The translations under genes were made by a program, and so were the position numbers. From positions 1-11,074 of the forward strand of contig JANYDP010000202.1 in NCBI GenBank assembly GCA_025363535.1: DNA of 11,074 nt. Reading direction: 5' to 3'. Positions within the stretch are counted from its first letter, which is position 1; each line of letters starts with the position of its first letter. The DNA is from Verrucomicrobiota bacterium. Its GTDB lineage: Bacteria; Verrucomicrobiota; Verrucomicrobiia; Limisphaerales; CAIQOK01. Below, one piece after another: positions 1 through 9,440 of the stretch. The notes beneath the pieces are model-generated. The model was not told the origin of the DNA, ran no database searches, and saw nothing but the letters and a program-made list of their open reading frames with translations.

Positions 1-1862
1 TTGTCGTGACCGGCGTTCTTGTAGCAGCGCCAGATCAGATCTCCGAGCGTAGCTTTCGCTGCGACCTTGTTGAAGAAGCCGAGTTCTGGCGGCCAGATTT
101 CCGAGAAGATGACGCGGCCAACCGTGGTCTCGATGACCTTCTTGGTCGCATCACCATAAACGGTCTGCTTGCCCAGATCGGGGTTTGCGAGACGAATGCG
201 TTCATGCGTTGTCACCGCGCCATCAGCGTAAGCAAAGACAACTTCGGTTTTGTTGCCGAACAGTTTCAACGTCCGTGAATCGGTCGGTGAAGCCGTGCGC
301 GGCTCGGCCGTCACGTAGTAACAACCGAGCGTAATGTCCTGCGTCGGCGTGATGATCGGCTTGCCGGATGAGGGCGAGAAGATGTTGTTCGGCGCCATCA
401 TCAAGAGGCGCGCTTCCAGTTGCGCCTCGACCGACAGCGGAACGTGAACGGCCATTTGATCGCCGTCGAAGTCCGCGTTGTAGGCGGTACAAACGAGCGG
501 ATGAATGCGAATCGCTTCGCCTTCGATGAGCATCGGCTCAAACGCCTGCACGGAGAGACGGTGCAAGGTGGGAGCGCGGTTGAGCAACACGGGATGCCCG
601 CGCGTGACTTCTTCGAGAATGTCCCAAACCTCGGTTGTCTGGCGCTCAATCATTTTCTTGGCCGAGCGAACAGTGTGGACGTAGCCGAGTTCTTTCAACC
701 GGCGGATGATGAACGGCTCGAACAGCACGAGTGCCATCTTCTTCGGCAAACCGCACTGGTGCAGCTTGAGTTCCGGTCCAATGACGATGACGGAACGGCC
801 GGAGTAGTCCACGCGCTTGCCGAGCAAGTTCTGACGGAAGCGGCCGCTCTTGCCCTTGAGCATATCGCTCAAAGATTTCAAGGAACGATTGCCCGCACCG
901 GTGACGGCGCGACCATGACGACCGTTGTCGAACAACGCGTCCACGGCTTCCTGCAACATGCGCTTTTCGTTGCGGATGATGACTTCCGGCGTCTTGAGCG
1001 ACAGCAGGTTTTTCAACCGGTTATTGCGGTTGATGACGCGGCGATACAGATCGTTCAAGTCCGACGTTGCAAAACGTCCGCCTTCGAGTGGCACGAGCGG
1101 GCGCAAGTCCGGCGGAATCACCGGCAGCACCGTGAGAATCATCCATTCCGGACGGCTCTTGGAACCATGCAAGCCTTGGAGCAGTTTGATCCGCTTCGCA
1201 ACTTTCTTGCGGATCTGTTTGCTCTTCGTCTCGGTCATCGCGATCTGAAGCAGTTCGGTCTGCTTGACGAGATCCACATTCGACAACGCTTCGCGCACGG
1301 CTTCCGCGCCCATCTTGGCGAGGAACGCTTCCGCGCCGTAAGTTTCGCGGGCTTCGCGATATTCGTGCTCGCTCAACAACTGATGCAGCTTCAACGGCGT
1401 TGAACCGGGATCAATCACCAGATAATCTTCGTAGTAAATGACGCGTTCCAAATGGCGCGCCGTCATGTCGAGCGCAAGACCGATGCGCGACGGCATGCAC
1501 TTGAAGAACCAGATGTGGCAGACGGGAACGGCCAGTTCGATGTGGCCCATGCGCTCGCGGCGGACGCGGGCCAGGGTCACTTCCACGCCGCAACGGTCGC
1601 AGACCACGCCGCGATGCTTGATGCGTTTATACTTGCCGCAGGAACATTCCCAGTCCTTGACGGGACCGAAAATGCGTTCGCAGAACAAACCGCCCTTTTC
1701 GGGCTTGAAGGTACGATAGTTGATCGTCTCGGGGTTTTTAACTTCCCCCTTGGACCAGGAACGGATGGCTTCGGGCGACGCGACCTGAATCGCGACGTGC
1801 TCCACCTGGTTAACCTTTTCCAAACCGAGCAACTCACGGGCGCTTTCTTTTGAGTTAGTCAT
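1..1862 (-). CDS. rpoC: RNA polymerase beta' subunit, N-terminal 620 codons (partial)
   Basis: Largest subunit of DNA-dependent RNA polymerase; with RpoB it forms the catalytic cleft. The frame opens at ATG 1860-1862 ([17 protein letters not shown]) and stays open to the left edge, so the C-terminal half or more lies outside (E. coli beta' has 1407 residues). The N-terminal zinc ribbon is present with C73, C75, C88 and C91 in the ECSCGKYK...CDRCGVEV context. The catalytic loop NADFDGDQM is at residues 462-470, with D464, D466 and D468 as the Mg2+-binding aspartates of the family. The preceding [13 protein letters not shown] and the [15 protein letters not shown] segments (bridge to switch 2/lid region) are intact. 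It follows rpoB by 26 bp and is surely co-transcribed. The start matches the family N-terminus; no SD tetramer precedes it. I see no frameshift. Confidence 0.98.
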   Translation of the reverse strand, partial: MTNSKESARELLGLEKVNQVEHVAIQVASPEAIRSWSKGEVKNPETINYRTFKPEKGGLFCERIFGPVKDWECSCGKYKRIKHRGVVCDRCGVEVTLARVRRERMGHIELAVPVCHIWFFKCMPSRIGLALDMTARHLERVIYYEDYLVIDPGSTPLKLHQLLSEHEYREARETYGAEAFLAKMGAEAVREALSNVDLVKQTELLQIAMTETKSKQIRKKVAKRIKLLQGLHGSKSRPEWMILTVLPVIPPDLRPLVPLEGGRFATSDLNDLYRRVINRNNRLKNLLSLKTPEVIIRNEKRMLQEAVDALFDNGRHGRAVTGAGNRSLKSLSDMLKGKSGRFRQNLLGKRVDYSGRSVIVIGPELKLHQCGLPKKMALVLFEPFIIRRLKELGYVHTVRSAKKMIERQTTEVWDILEEVTRGHPVLLNRAPTLHRLSVQAFEPMLIEGEAIRIHPLVCTAYNADFDGDQMAVHVPLSVEAQLEARLLMMAPNNIFSPSSGKPIITPTQDITLGCYYVTAEPRTASPTDSRTLKLFGNKTEVVFAYADGAVTTHERIRLANPDLGKQTVYGDATKKVIETTVGRVIFSEIWPPELGFFNKVAAKATLGDLIWRCYKNAGHD

Positions 1863-1888
1863 ACAATTATTTTTCTCGCGCTAAATGT

Positions 1889-5776
<3,888 letters not shown>

Positions 5777-5838
5777 TTGTTATTCTTTCAAAGTGGCCGG
5801 CAACTGCGCCCGCACGTTGTTTCTGCTTAACGACACAA

Positions 5839-5870
5839 GGCAAGTGCGCTGTATTCCCAGCGAACTTGCC
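5839..5870 (-). promoter_or_regulatory. Long stem-loop in the rpoB leader
   Basis: In the transcript sense, GGCAAGTTCGCTG and CAGCGCACTTGCC form a 13-bp stem with one U-C mismatch around a 6-nt loop (GGAATA), ending about 60 nt before the rpoB start. No T-run follows, so it does not look like a terminator. In E. coli an RNase III-cleaved stem lies between rplL and rpoB; this one sits in the matching place and could serve the same processing role, which is inference. A small CCGC-GCAA-GCGG hairpin with a GNRA-type loop lies just upstream at 5881-5892. Confidence 0.6.
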
Positions 5871-5954
5871 GAACTCCCGACCGCTTGCGCGGCGCTGCTA
5901 AAAATTGAATGGGTCTGCTGATCTAAAATATCCCGCGACGGCCGCAGGCGAAAC

Positions 5955-5981
5955 GGGGCGGCGGAGTGAATCCGCCGCCCC
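5955..5981 (-). terminator. rplL-rpoB intergenic attenuator-like hairpin
   Basis: A perfect 11-bp GC-rich stem (GGGGCGGCGGA / TCCGCCGCCCC) with a 5-nt loop lies 15 bp after the rplL stop. In the minus-strand transcript it is followed only by GTTTCGCC, a poor U-tract, which suits partial rather than full termination. In E. coli an attenuator at this position lets most transcripts stop after the stalk protein genes, so L7/L12 is made in excess over RNA polymerase. The same role here is inferred from position and structure. A Rho-independent full stop would isolate rpoBC unless an internal promoter exists, and I see no convincing one in the gap. Confidence 0.65.
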
Positions 5982-5996
5982 CAGATAAAACACCAA

Positions 5997-6386
5997 TTAC
6001 TTGACTTCGACTTTGGCGCCAGCTTCTTCGAGCTTCTTCTTGGCGCTGTCGGAATCCGCCTTGTTCGCGCCTTCCAGCACAGGCTTCGGCGCACCTTCGA
6101 CGAGGGCTTTGGCTTCCGCCAAGCCGAGGCCGGCCTTGACTTCGCGCACGGCTTTGATCGCCGCGATCTTCTTGTCCGCCGGAACTGAGACGAGGATCAC
6201 GTCAAACGTGTCCTTGGCTTCGGCAGCCGGAGCAGCGGCACCAGCGGCACCAGCGGCAGCGGCAACCGCCACGGGCGCGGCGGCAGTCACGCCCCACTTG
6301 GTTTCGAGTTCTTTGACGAGATCGGCGATTTCGATCACGGTCGCGTTGCTCAACAGTTCTACAATGTTTGCTTTATCGAGGGCCAT
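5997..6386 (-). CDS. rplL: Ribosomal protein L7/L12 (bL12)
   Basis: Stalk protein of the 50S subunit that recruits and stimulates translational GTPases, including EF-Tu and EF-G; it binds L10 as multiple dimers. 129 residues (E. coli 121). An N-terminal dimerisation/L10-binding domain (about 1-33), an Ala/Pro/Val hinge (about 35-58) and the C-terminal factor-binding domain (about 59-129, with [21 protein letters not shown] and [17 protein letters not shown]) are all visible. The hinge is long and is encoded by short tandem GCC/GCT-rich repeats. The ATG start gives the usual [13 protein letters not shown] beginning. It lies 160 bp after rplJ, an unusually wide gap. An A/G-rich tract (GAAAGAAAAG) precedes the start, but no SD tetramer. 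Confidence 0.98.
   Translation of the reverse strand: MALDKANIVELLSNATVIEIADLVKELETKWGVTAAAPVAVAAAAGAAGAAAPAAEAKDTFDVILVSVPADKKIAAIKAVREVKAGLGLAEAKALVEGAPKPVLEGANKADSDSAKKKLEEAGAKVEVK
6234..6263 (-). repeat. Short tandem repeat in the rplL hinge
   Basis: On the plus strand AGCGGCACC occurs twice in tandem (6234-6242, 6243-6251), followed by two AGCGGC hexamers (6252-6263). It encodes the Ala/Gly-rich flexible hinge of L7/L12. Such a repeat can change length by slippage without breaking the frame, because its units are multiples of three. Confidence 0.75.
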
Positions 6387-6492
6387 ATTACTTTTCTTTC
6401 AGTTCGTCTCGTCGTCGCGACGGCTGCCGCGTTTTCAGTTCACTTGCCAGCAAACCGACGATTTACGTTTTGGGTTGTTGTGGTTGTTTCTC

Positions 6493-6517
6493 TCAACCGC
6501 CCAACTGGCGCGGTTGA
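6493..6517 (-). promoter_or_regulatory. Stem-loop in the rplJ-rplL spacer
   Basis: TCAACCGC pairs perfectly with GCGGTTGA (8 bp, 9-nt loop able to pair further as CC/GG). It lies in the 160-bp spacer between rplJ and rplL, about 30 nt after the rplJ stop. No T-run follows it in the transcript, so termination is unlikely; a role in mRNA processing or in setting the L10:L12 ratio is possible but unproven. The rest of the spacer (6387-6492) is A/C-rich and mostly unstructured, with a 9-bp direct repeat, TTTCAGTTC, at 6397-6405 and 6433-6441 (plus strand). The second copy in the transcript sense abuts the rplL initiation region. Confidence 0.4.
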
Positions 6518-6546
6518 AAAAGTTAAATTCAGACGGCCTACGCGCC

Positions 6547-7050
6547 TTAGTCGGCCTTGGCCTGCAACACGCGTACTAACTGGCTGGCCGGCGTGTTCAT
6601 CAATGCGACCAGCTTGGTGGCCGGCGCGTTCAATACGCCCAGCAGTTTGCCGCGCAGCACTTCGATGCTGGGCAGATCGGCCAAGGCAATGATGTCCTTG
6701 TCCGCAAGGCGCTGGCTGTTCAAATAGCCGAACTTAATTTTCGGCTTTTCGAATTCAGCGGTGAAGGTCTTGACGACTTTTGCCGCTGCGGAAATGTCCT
6801 TCTTGCCGGTGACCACGGCCATTTGCCCGACCAATGCTCCGGCCAGATCCGCGATGCCCGCTTCCTTGACGGCGATGCGGAAGATGGAATTCTTGACGAT
6901 GTGAACTTCCGCACCCGCCTTGTTCAGGCGCTTGCGCAGCTCGGTCAGGTGTTCCACCTTCAGCCCGCGATAATCCACCACCAGGAAAAACGGCGAGGTG
7001 TTGACCCGGGCGACGTATTCCTTCGTTAAATTTTGTTTTTCGAGACGCAT
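6547..7050 (-). CDS. rplJ: Ribosomal protein L10 (uL10)
   Basis: Base of the ribosomal stalk: the N-terminal domain binds 23S rRNA beside L11, and the C-terminal helix anchors L7/L12 dimers. 167 residues, a normal length. The N-terminal part has FFLVVDYRGLKVEHLTELRK and GAEVHIVKNSIFRIAV, typical of L10. The C-terminal helix (about 130-167, LRGKLLGVLNAPATKLVALM...) is the L12-binding spine. It starts only 31 bp after the rplA stop, which leaves no space for the long structured leader through which L10-L12 represses its own translation in E. coli. Start ATG chosen because MRLEKQNLTKEYV fits the family. Confidence 0.98.
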   Translation of the reverse strand: MRLEKQNLTKEYVARVNTSPFFLVVDYRGLKVEHLTELRKRLNKAGAEVHIVKNSIFRIAVKEAGIADLAGALVGQMAVVTGKKDISAAAKVVKTFTAEFEKPKIKFGYLNSQRLADKDIIALADLPSIEVLRGKLLGVLNAPATKLVALMNTPASQLVRVLQAKAD

Positions 7051-7081
7051 ATTCTCAATTCGTTAAATTGTTAAGCCGAAT

Positions 7082-7777
7082 TTAGCTAACCGCGAATTCT
7101 TTCAAATCAACACCGACCGGCGGACTCATCGTCGCCGAAATCGTGCAGCTATGGATGTAAGCGCCTTTCAAACTGTTGGGCCGAGCCTTGGACACGGCTT
7201 CAATCACAGCCCGCGCATTTTCTTCGATCTGCGGCGGCGTGAAGGAGACTTTGCCGACGGCCACATGCACGTTGCCCGCCTTGTCCACCTTGAACTCAAC
7301 GCGACCAGCCTTGACTTCCTTGACAGCTTTCGCGGTGTCGTCGGTCACGGTGCCGGTCTTGGGATTCGGCATCAGGCCGCGCGGCCCGAGTACCTTGCCC
7401 AGCTTGCGGACTTCGGACATCGCTTCGGGTGTGGCCACGGCGACATCGAAATCATTCCAGCCGGAATTGCACTTCGCGATCATGTCCTCGAACCCGACGA
7501 ACTCAGCACCGGCGGCCTTGGCCGCGTCGGCGGACGGCCCGCTCTTGGCGAACACGAGCACGCGGACGACCTTGCCGCTACCGTGAGGCAACGGGACGGT
7601 GCCGCGCACCATCTGATCGGACTGCTTAGGATCCACTCCGAGACGGAAGGCGAGGTCAACGGTTTCGTTGAATTTTGCTTTCGGAAATTTGTGGAGGACT
7701 TCCACGGCGGACTTGAGTGAATAAGATTTTTTCTTGTCCACCAGTTCGAGGGCTTTTTTGAATCGTTTGCTGGGCAT
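7082..7777 (-). CDS. rplA: Ribosomal protein L1 (uL1)
   Basis: Forms the mobile L1 stalk at the E site, which helps release deacylated tRNA; in many bacteria it also represses its own rplK-rplA mRNA. 231 residues (E. coli 234). The L1 signature SEVRKLGKVLGPRGLMPNPK is at about 121-140, flanked by the split domain I (about 1-66 and 160-231) and the inserted domain II. The start MPSKRFKKALELVDKKK is typical. It lies 54 bp downstream of rplK. No SD-like sequence precedes the ATG; the last bases are AATAACA, nearly the same as before rpoB. I did not identify an L1-binding rRNA mimic in the short spacer. Confidence 0.98.
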   Translation of the reverse strand: MPSKRFKKALELVDKKKSYSLKSAVEVLHKFPKAKFNETVDLAFRLGVDPKQSDQMVRGTVPLPHGSGKVVRVLVFAKSGPSADAAKAAGAEFVGFEDMIAKCNSGWNDFDVAVATPEAMSEVRKLGKVLGPRGLMPNPKTGTVTDDTAKAVKEVKAGRVEFKVDKAGNVHVAVGKVSFTPPQIEENARAVIEAVSKARPNSLKGAYIHSCTISATMSPPVGVDLKEFAVS

Positions 7778-7831
7778 TGTTATTTGTGCGGTGCAAGCGA
7801 GCGTTTGAGGCTCTCCCGCGGTTGTCTGCGA

Positions 7832-8257
7832 TTAACCGACGACTTCGATGCCCATGCTGCGGGCAGTGCCGGAGATAACCCGAACAGCGGCGTCTTCCGA
7901 CCCCACGTTCATGTCGTCCTTTTTCATTTTGATGATTTCCAAAATCTGTTTGCGCGTCACCTTGCCGACCTTGTCCTTGTTTGGGACTTTGGAACCGGCG
8001 GTGATGCCGGCAGCCTTCTTGAGCAGAATGGACGCGGGCGGCGACTTGGTGATGAAGGTGAATGACTTGTCCTGGAATACCGTGATGACCACGGGAATCA
8101 CCAGACCAGCCTGATCCTTGGTGCGGGCGTTGAATTCTTTGCAGAAGCCCATGATATTGACGCCGTGCTGACCGAGCGCGGGGCCGACGGGCGGGGCGGG
8201 GTTCGCCTGGCCTGCTGGAATCTGCAATCTGATCTGTCCTGTAATCTTCTTTGCCAT
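7832..8257 (-). CDS. rplK: Ribosomal protein L11 (uL11)
   Basis: Binds the 1070 region of 23S rRNA and shapes the GTPase-associated centre; in other bacteria it is required for RelA activation and thiostrepton action. 141 residues, the standard length. The N-terminal domain carries the proline-rich [19 protein letters not shown] (14-32), whose prolines are where thiostrepton resistance maps in other species. The C-terminal RNA-binding domain runs from about 70, with KTRKQ-like [14 protein letters not shown] and a [10 protein letters not shown] end. It starts directly after the inverted heptad repeat that fills the nusG-rplK gap. The 18 nt before the ATG are U/A-rich (CGTTTCAATTTTTTAATT) with no SD, so initiation must rely on something else. 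Confidence 0.98.
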   Translation of the reverse strand: MAKKITGQIRLQIPAGQANPAPPVGPALGQHGVNIMGFCKEFNARTKDQAGLVIPVVITVFQDKSFTFITKSPPASILLKKAAGITAGSKVPNKDKVGKVTRKQILEIIKMKKDDMNVGSEDAAVRVISGTARSMGIEVVG

Positions 8258-8266
8258 AATTAAAAA

Positions 8267-8337
8267 ATTGAAACGTGATTCGTGAAACGTAAAAACGGCT
8301 TCGTGCCTTTTTCACGGTTCACGTTTCACTCGTCACG
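8267..8337. repeat. Inverted array of heptameric repeats between nusG and rplK
   Basis: Plus strand, left arm: four successive 7-mers, ATTGAAA, CGTGATT, CGTGAAA, CGTAAAA (8267-8294). Right arm (8310-8337), read on the minus strand: CGTGACG, AGTGAAA, CGTGAAC, CGTGAAA. The consensus is CGTGAWW. The arms pair: 8270-8278 with 8319-8327 (9 bp, perfect) and 8281-8287 with 8310-8316 (7 bp, perfect) across a 2-nt mismatch; an inner GGC/GCC stem adds more. The array fills almost the whole 75-bp gap, and its last heptad contains the nusG stop codon. It looks like a dispersed short repeat that folds as RNA or as a DNA cruciform. Confidence 0.75.
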
Positions 8338-8881
8338 CCTTCTCGACCTGCCAGTATTCCAGTTCGACCGGCGTATTGCGACCAAAAATATTCACCGTCA
8401 CCTTCAGCTTGCCGCGCTCCGGTTCGATCTCCTCGATCAAGCCGCTGAAATTCAAGAACGGGCCGTTGTTGATCTTCACCGTTTCGCCCACCGCGAAGCT
8501 GACCTTCGGGCGTTCGGAATCTTCCGACGCGGAAATCTGGGCCTTGATCGCCTCGACCTCTTCGGTCGGCGTCGGGATCGGCGGTTCGCCGCCGACAAAG
8601 CCGATCACACCGGGCGTTTCCTTGATGAAATACCACGGGGCCTCGATGATTTTCTTGTTGTCATCAAGCAAAACCATGTCCACGAACACGTAACCCGGCC
8701 AGAGCTTGCGGTTCGTGACCGTCTTCTTCTGGTTGCGCACTTCGACCACTTTTTCCATCGGCACCAGCACCTCGGTCACGTATTCGCCCATCTCTTCGGG
8801 CTTGATGCGTTTCTCGATGCTGTCCTTGACCTTTTGTTCAAGGCCGGAAAGTGTTTGGATGACGAACCACTGGCTTGGCAT
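8333..8881 (-). CDS. nusG: Transcription termination/antitermination factor NusG
   Basis: Binds the RNA polymerase clamp helices, raises processivity, and links polymerase to Rho or to ribosomal protein S10. 182 residues (E. coli 181). NGN domain about 4-115, including WFVIQTLSGLEQKVKDSIE and the WPGYVFVDM strand; KOW domain about 128-180, with VGETVKINNGPFLNFSGLIE and NIFGRNTPVELEYWQVEK. The linker (about 100-127) is Pro/Glu/Ser-rich. It lies 9 bp after secE, so the two are co-transcribed and perhaps translationally coupled. A GAGA sits 12 nt before the ATG, too far for a good SD. The stop codon falls inside the heptad repeat. Confidence 0.98.
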   Translation of the reverse strand: MPSQWFVIQTLSGLEQKVKDSIEKRIKPEEMGEYVTEVLVPMEKVVEVRNQKKTVTNRKLWPGYVFVDMVLLDDNKKIIEAPWYFIKETPGVIGFVGGEPPIPTPTEEVEAIKAQISASEDSERPKVSFAVGETVKINNGPFLNFSGLIEEIEPERGKLKVTVNIFGRNTPVELEYWQVEKA

Positions 8882-8890
8882 GATCGTATT

Positions 8891-9172
8891 TTATCTCTTC
8901 GAAATGAAATGCACCACGTTCACAAAAACGTAGTCCACGACCGTGGTGAAGATGCCCAGCGCCACAATGGAAACCGCGATCAACAAGGTCGAACCCTTCA
9001 GTTCGTCCCAAGTTGGCCAAGTGCATTTGCGCAGTTCTTCCTTGGTCAACTGCACGTAATTTGACAGGCGGACGAGATAGCCTTTCCACCACAATAGTGA
9101 AAAGACCACACCAACCACCACGACCCAGATCAAAATTGACTGTAAATGTTGTGACACAAAAAATTCTTTCAC
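8891..9172 (-). CDS. secE: Preprotein translocase subunit SecE
   Basis: Essential clamp of the SecYEG channel in the inner membrane. I place the start at GTG 9170-9172, giving 93 residues, because the frame further upstream runs through two tRNA genes. An alternative GTG is at 9155-9157. The conserved amphipathic region TKEELRKCTWPTWDELKGST (43-62) precedes the core membrane helix (about 61-87), the hallmark of the family. A further hydrophobic helix lies at about 12-34 (SILIWVVVVGVVFSLLWW), so the protein has two predicted membrane segments; many bacterial SecE have one and E. coli has three. It begins 15 nt after the tRNA-Ser CCA end and is followed by nusG after 9 bp. Confidence 0.93.
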   Translation of the reverse strand: MKEFFVSQHLQSILIWVVVVGVVFSLLWWKGYLVRLSNYVQLTKEELRKCTWPTWDELKGSTLLIAVSIVALGIFTTVVDYVFVNVVHFISKR

Positions 9173-9187
9173 TCTGCCCGGCCAAAC

Positions 9188-9277
9188 TGGCGGAGAGGGA
9201 GGGATTCGAACCCCCGTTGGGCTTTCACCCAAAGCGGTTTTCAAGACCGCCGCGATAGACCACTCTGCCACCTCTCC
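9188..9277 (-). tRNA. tRNA-Ser(UGA), CCA encoded
   Basis: Type II tRNA of 90 nt including the encoded CCA. The acceptor stem GGAGAGG/CCTCTCC with G discriminator (a serine identity feature) is perfect. The anticodon stem GCGGT/ACCGC carries loop CTTGAAA with anticodon UGA. The long variable arm TTGGG-TGAAAG-CCCAA is present, and the T arm GGGGG TTCGAAT CCCTC is mostly paired. The third pair of the short D stem (GCA/CGC) is an A-C mismatch. It lies 12 nt after tRNA-Trp and 15 nt before secE, inside the same apparent transcript. Confidence 0.96.
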
Positions 9278-9289
9278 AAGTTCGCAGAC

Positions 9290-9365
9290 TGGCACGGCGT
9301 GCAGGACTTGAACCTGCAACCAACGGTTTTGGAGACCGCTACTCTACCAATTGAGCTAACGCCGT
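9290..9365 (-). tRNA. tRNA-Trp(CCA), CCA tail encoded
   Basis: 76 nt including the encoded CCA tail. Acceptor ACGGCGT/ACGCCGT with G discriminator, D arm GCTC..GAGT, anticodon arm GCGGT-CTCCAAA-ACCGT (anticodon CCA), T arm GCAGG-TTCAAGT-CCTGC. A tRNA-Trp between tuf and secE is a widely conserved arrangement. It lies 75 bp after tuf, separated by two hairpins. Confidence 0.97.
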
Positions 9366-9376
9366 AACCGCCGTTG

Positions 9377-9392
9377 GGCAACTTGCGTTGCC
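9377..9392 (-). promoter_or_regulatory. Stem-loop with GNRA tetraloop before tRNA-Trp
   Basis: In the transcript sense GGCAAC-GCAA-GTTGCC is a perfect 6-bp stem closed by a GCAA (GNRA) tetraloop. Flanking GTTG/CAAC can extend it across a 2-nt bulge. It ends about 11 nt before the tRNA-Trp 5' end, so it may help nuclease processing or stop the leader folding into the tRNA. The function is inferred only from position. Confidence 0.45.
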
Positions 9393-9404
9393 GCCAACCA
9401 ACAA

Positions 9405-9430
9405 GGAGGCGGGGAATTTCCCCGCACTCC
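9405..9430 (-). terminator. Hairpin downstream of tuf, possible partial terminator
   Basis: In the transcript sense GGAG(T)GCGGGG-AAATT-CCCCGCCTCC forms a 10-bp stem with one bulged base, followed by TTGTTGGTTGG, a broken U-rich run. It begins 10 bp after the tuf stop. A partial terminator here would let tuf be made in excess over the downstream secE-nusG-ribosomal genes, in line with the high EF-Tu need of bacteria. The U-tract is too poor for a confident full terminator. Confidence 0.5.
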
Positions 9431-9440
9431 CGGTTAAATC

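Noticed and set aside
6413..6422. 10-bp palindrome CGTCGCGACG before rplL as an operator
   Set aside because: Short self-complementary GC words are common at this base composition, and there is no second copy or link to a regulator in the window.
7778..7831. L1 autoregulatory site in the rplK-rplA spacer
   Set aside because: Only a 4-bp GAGC/GCTC stem is visible, and I could not match it to the rRNA-like L1 target.
8891..9319. Longer 142-codon version of secE
   Set aside because: Its first 49 codons are read through tRNA-Ser and part of tRNA-Trp; the family similarity begins only after the GTG at 9172.
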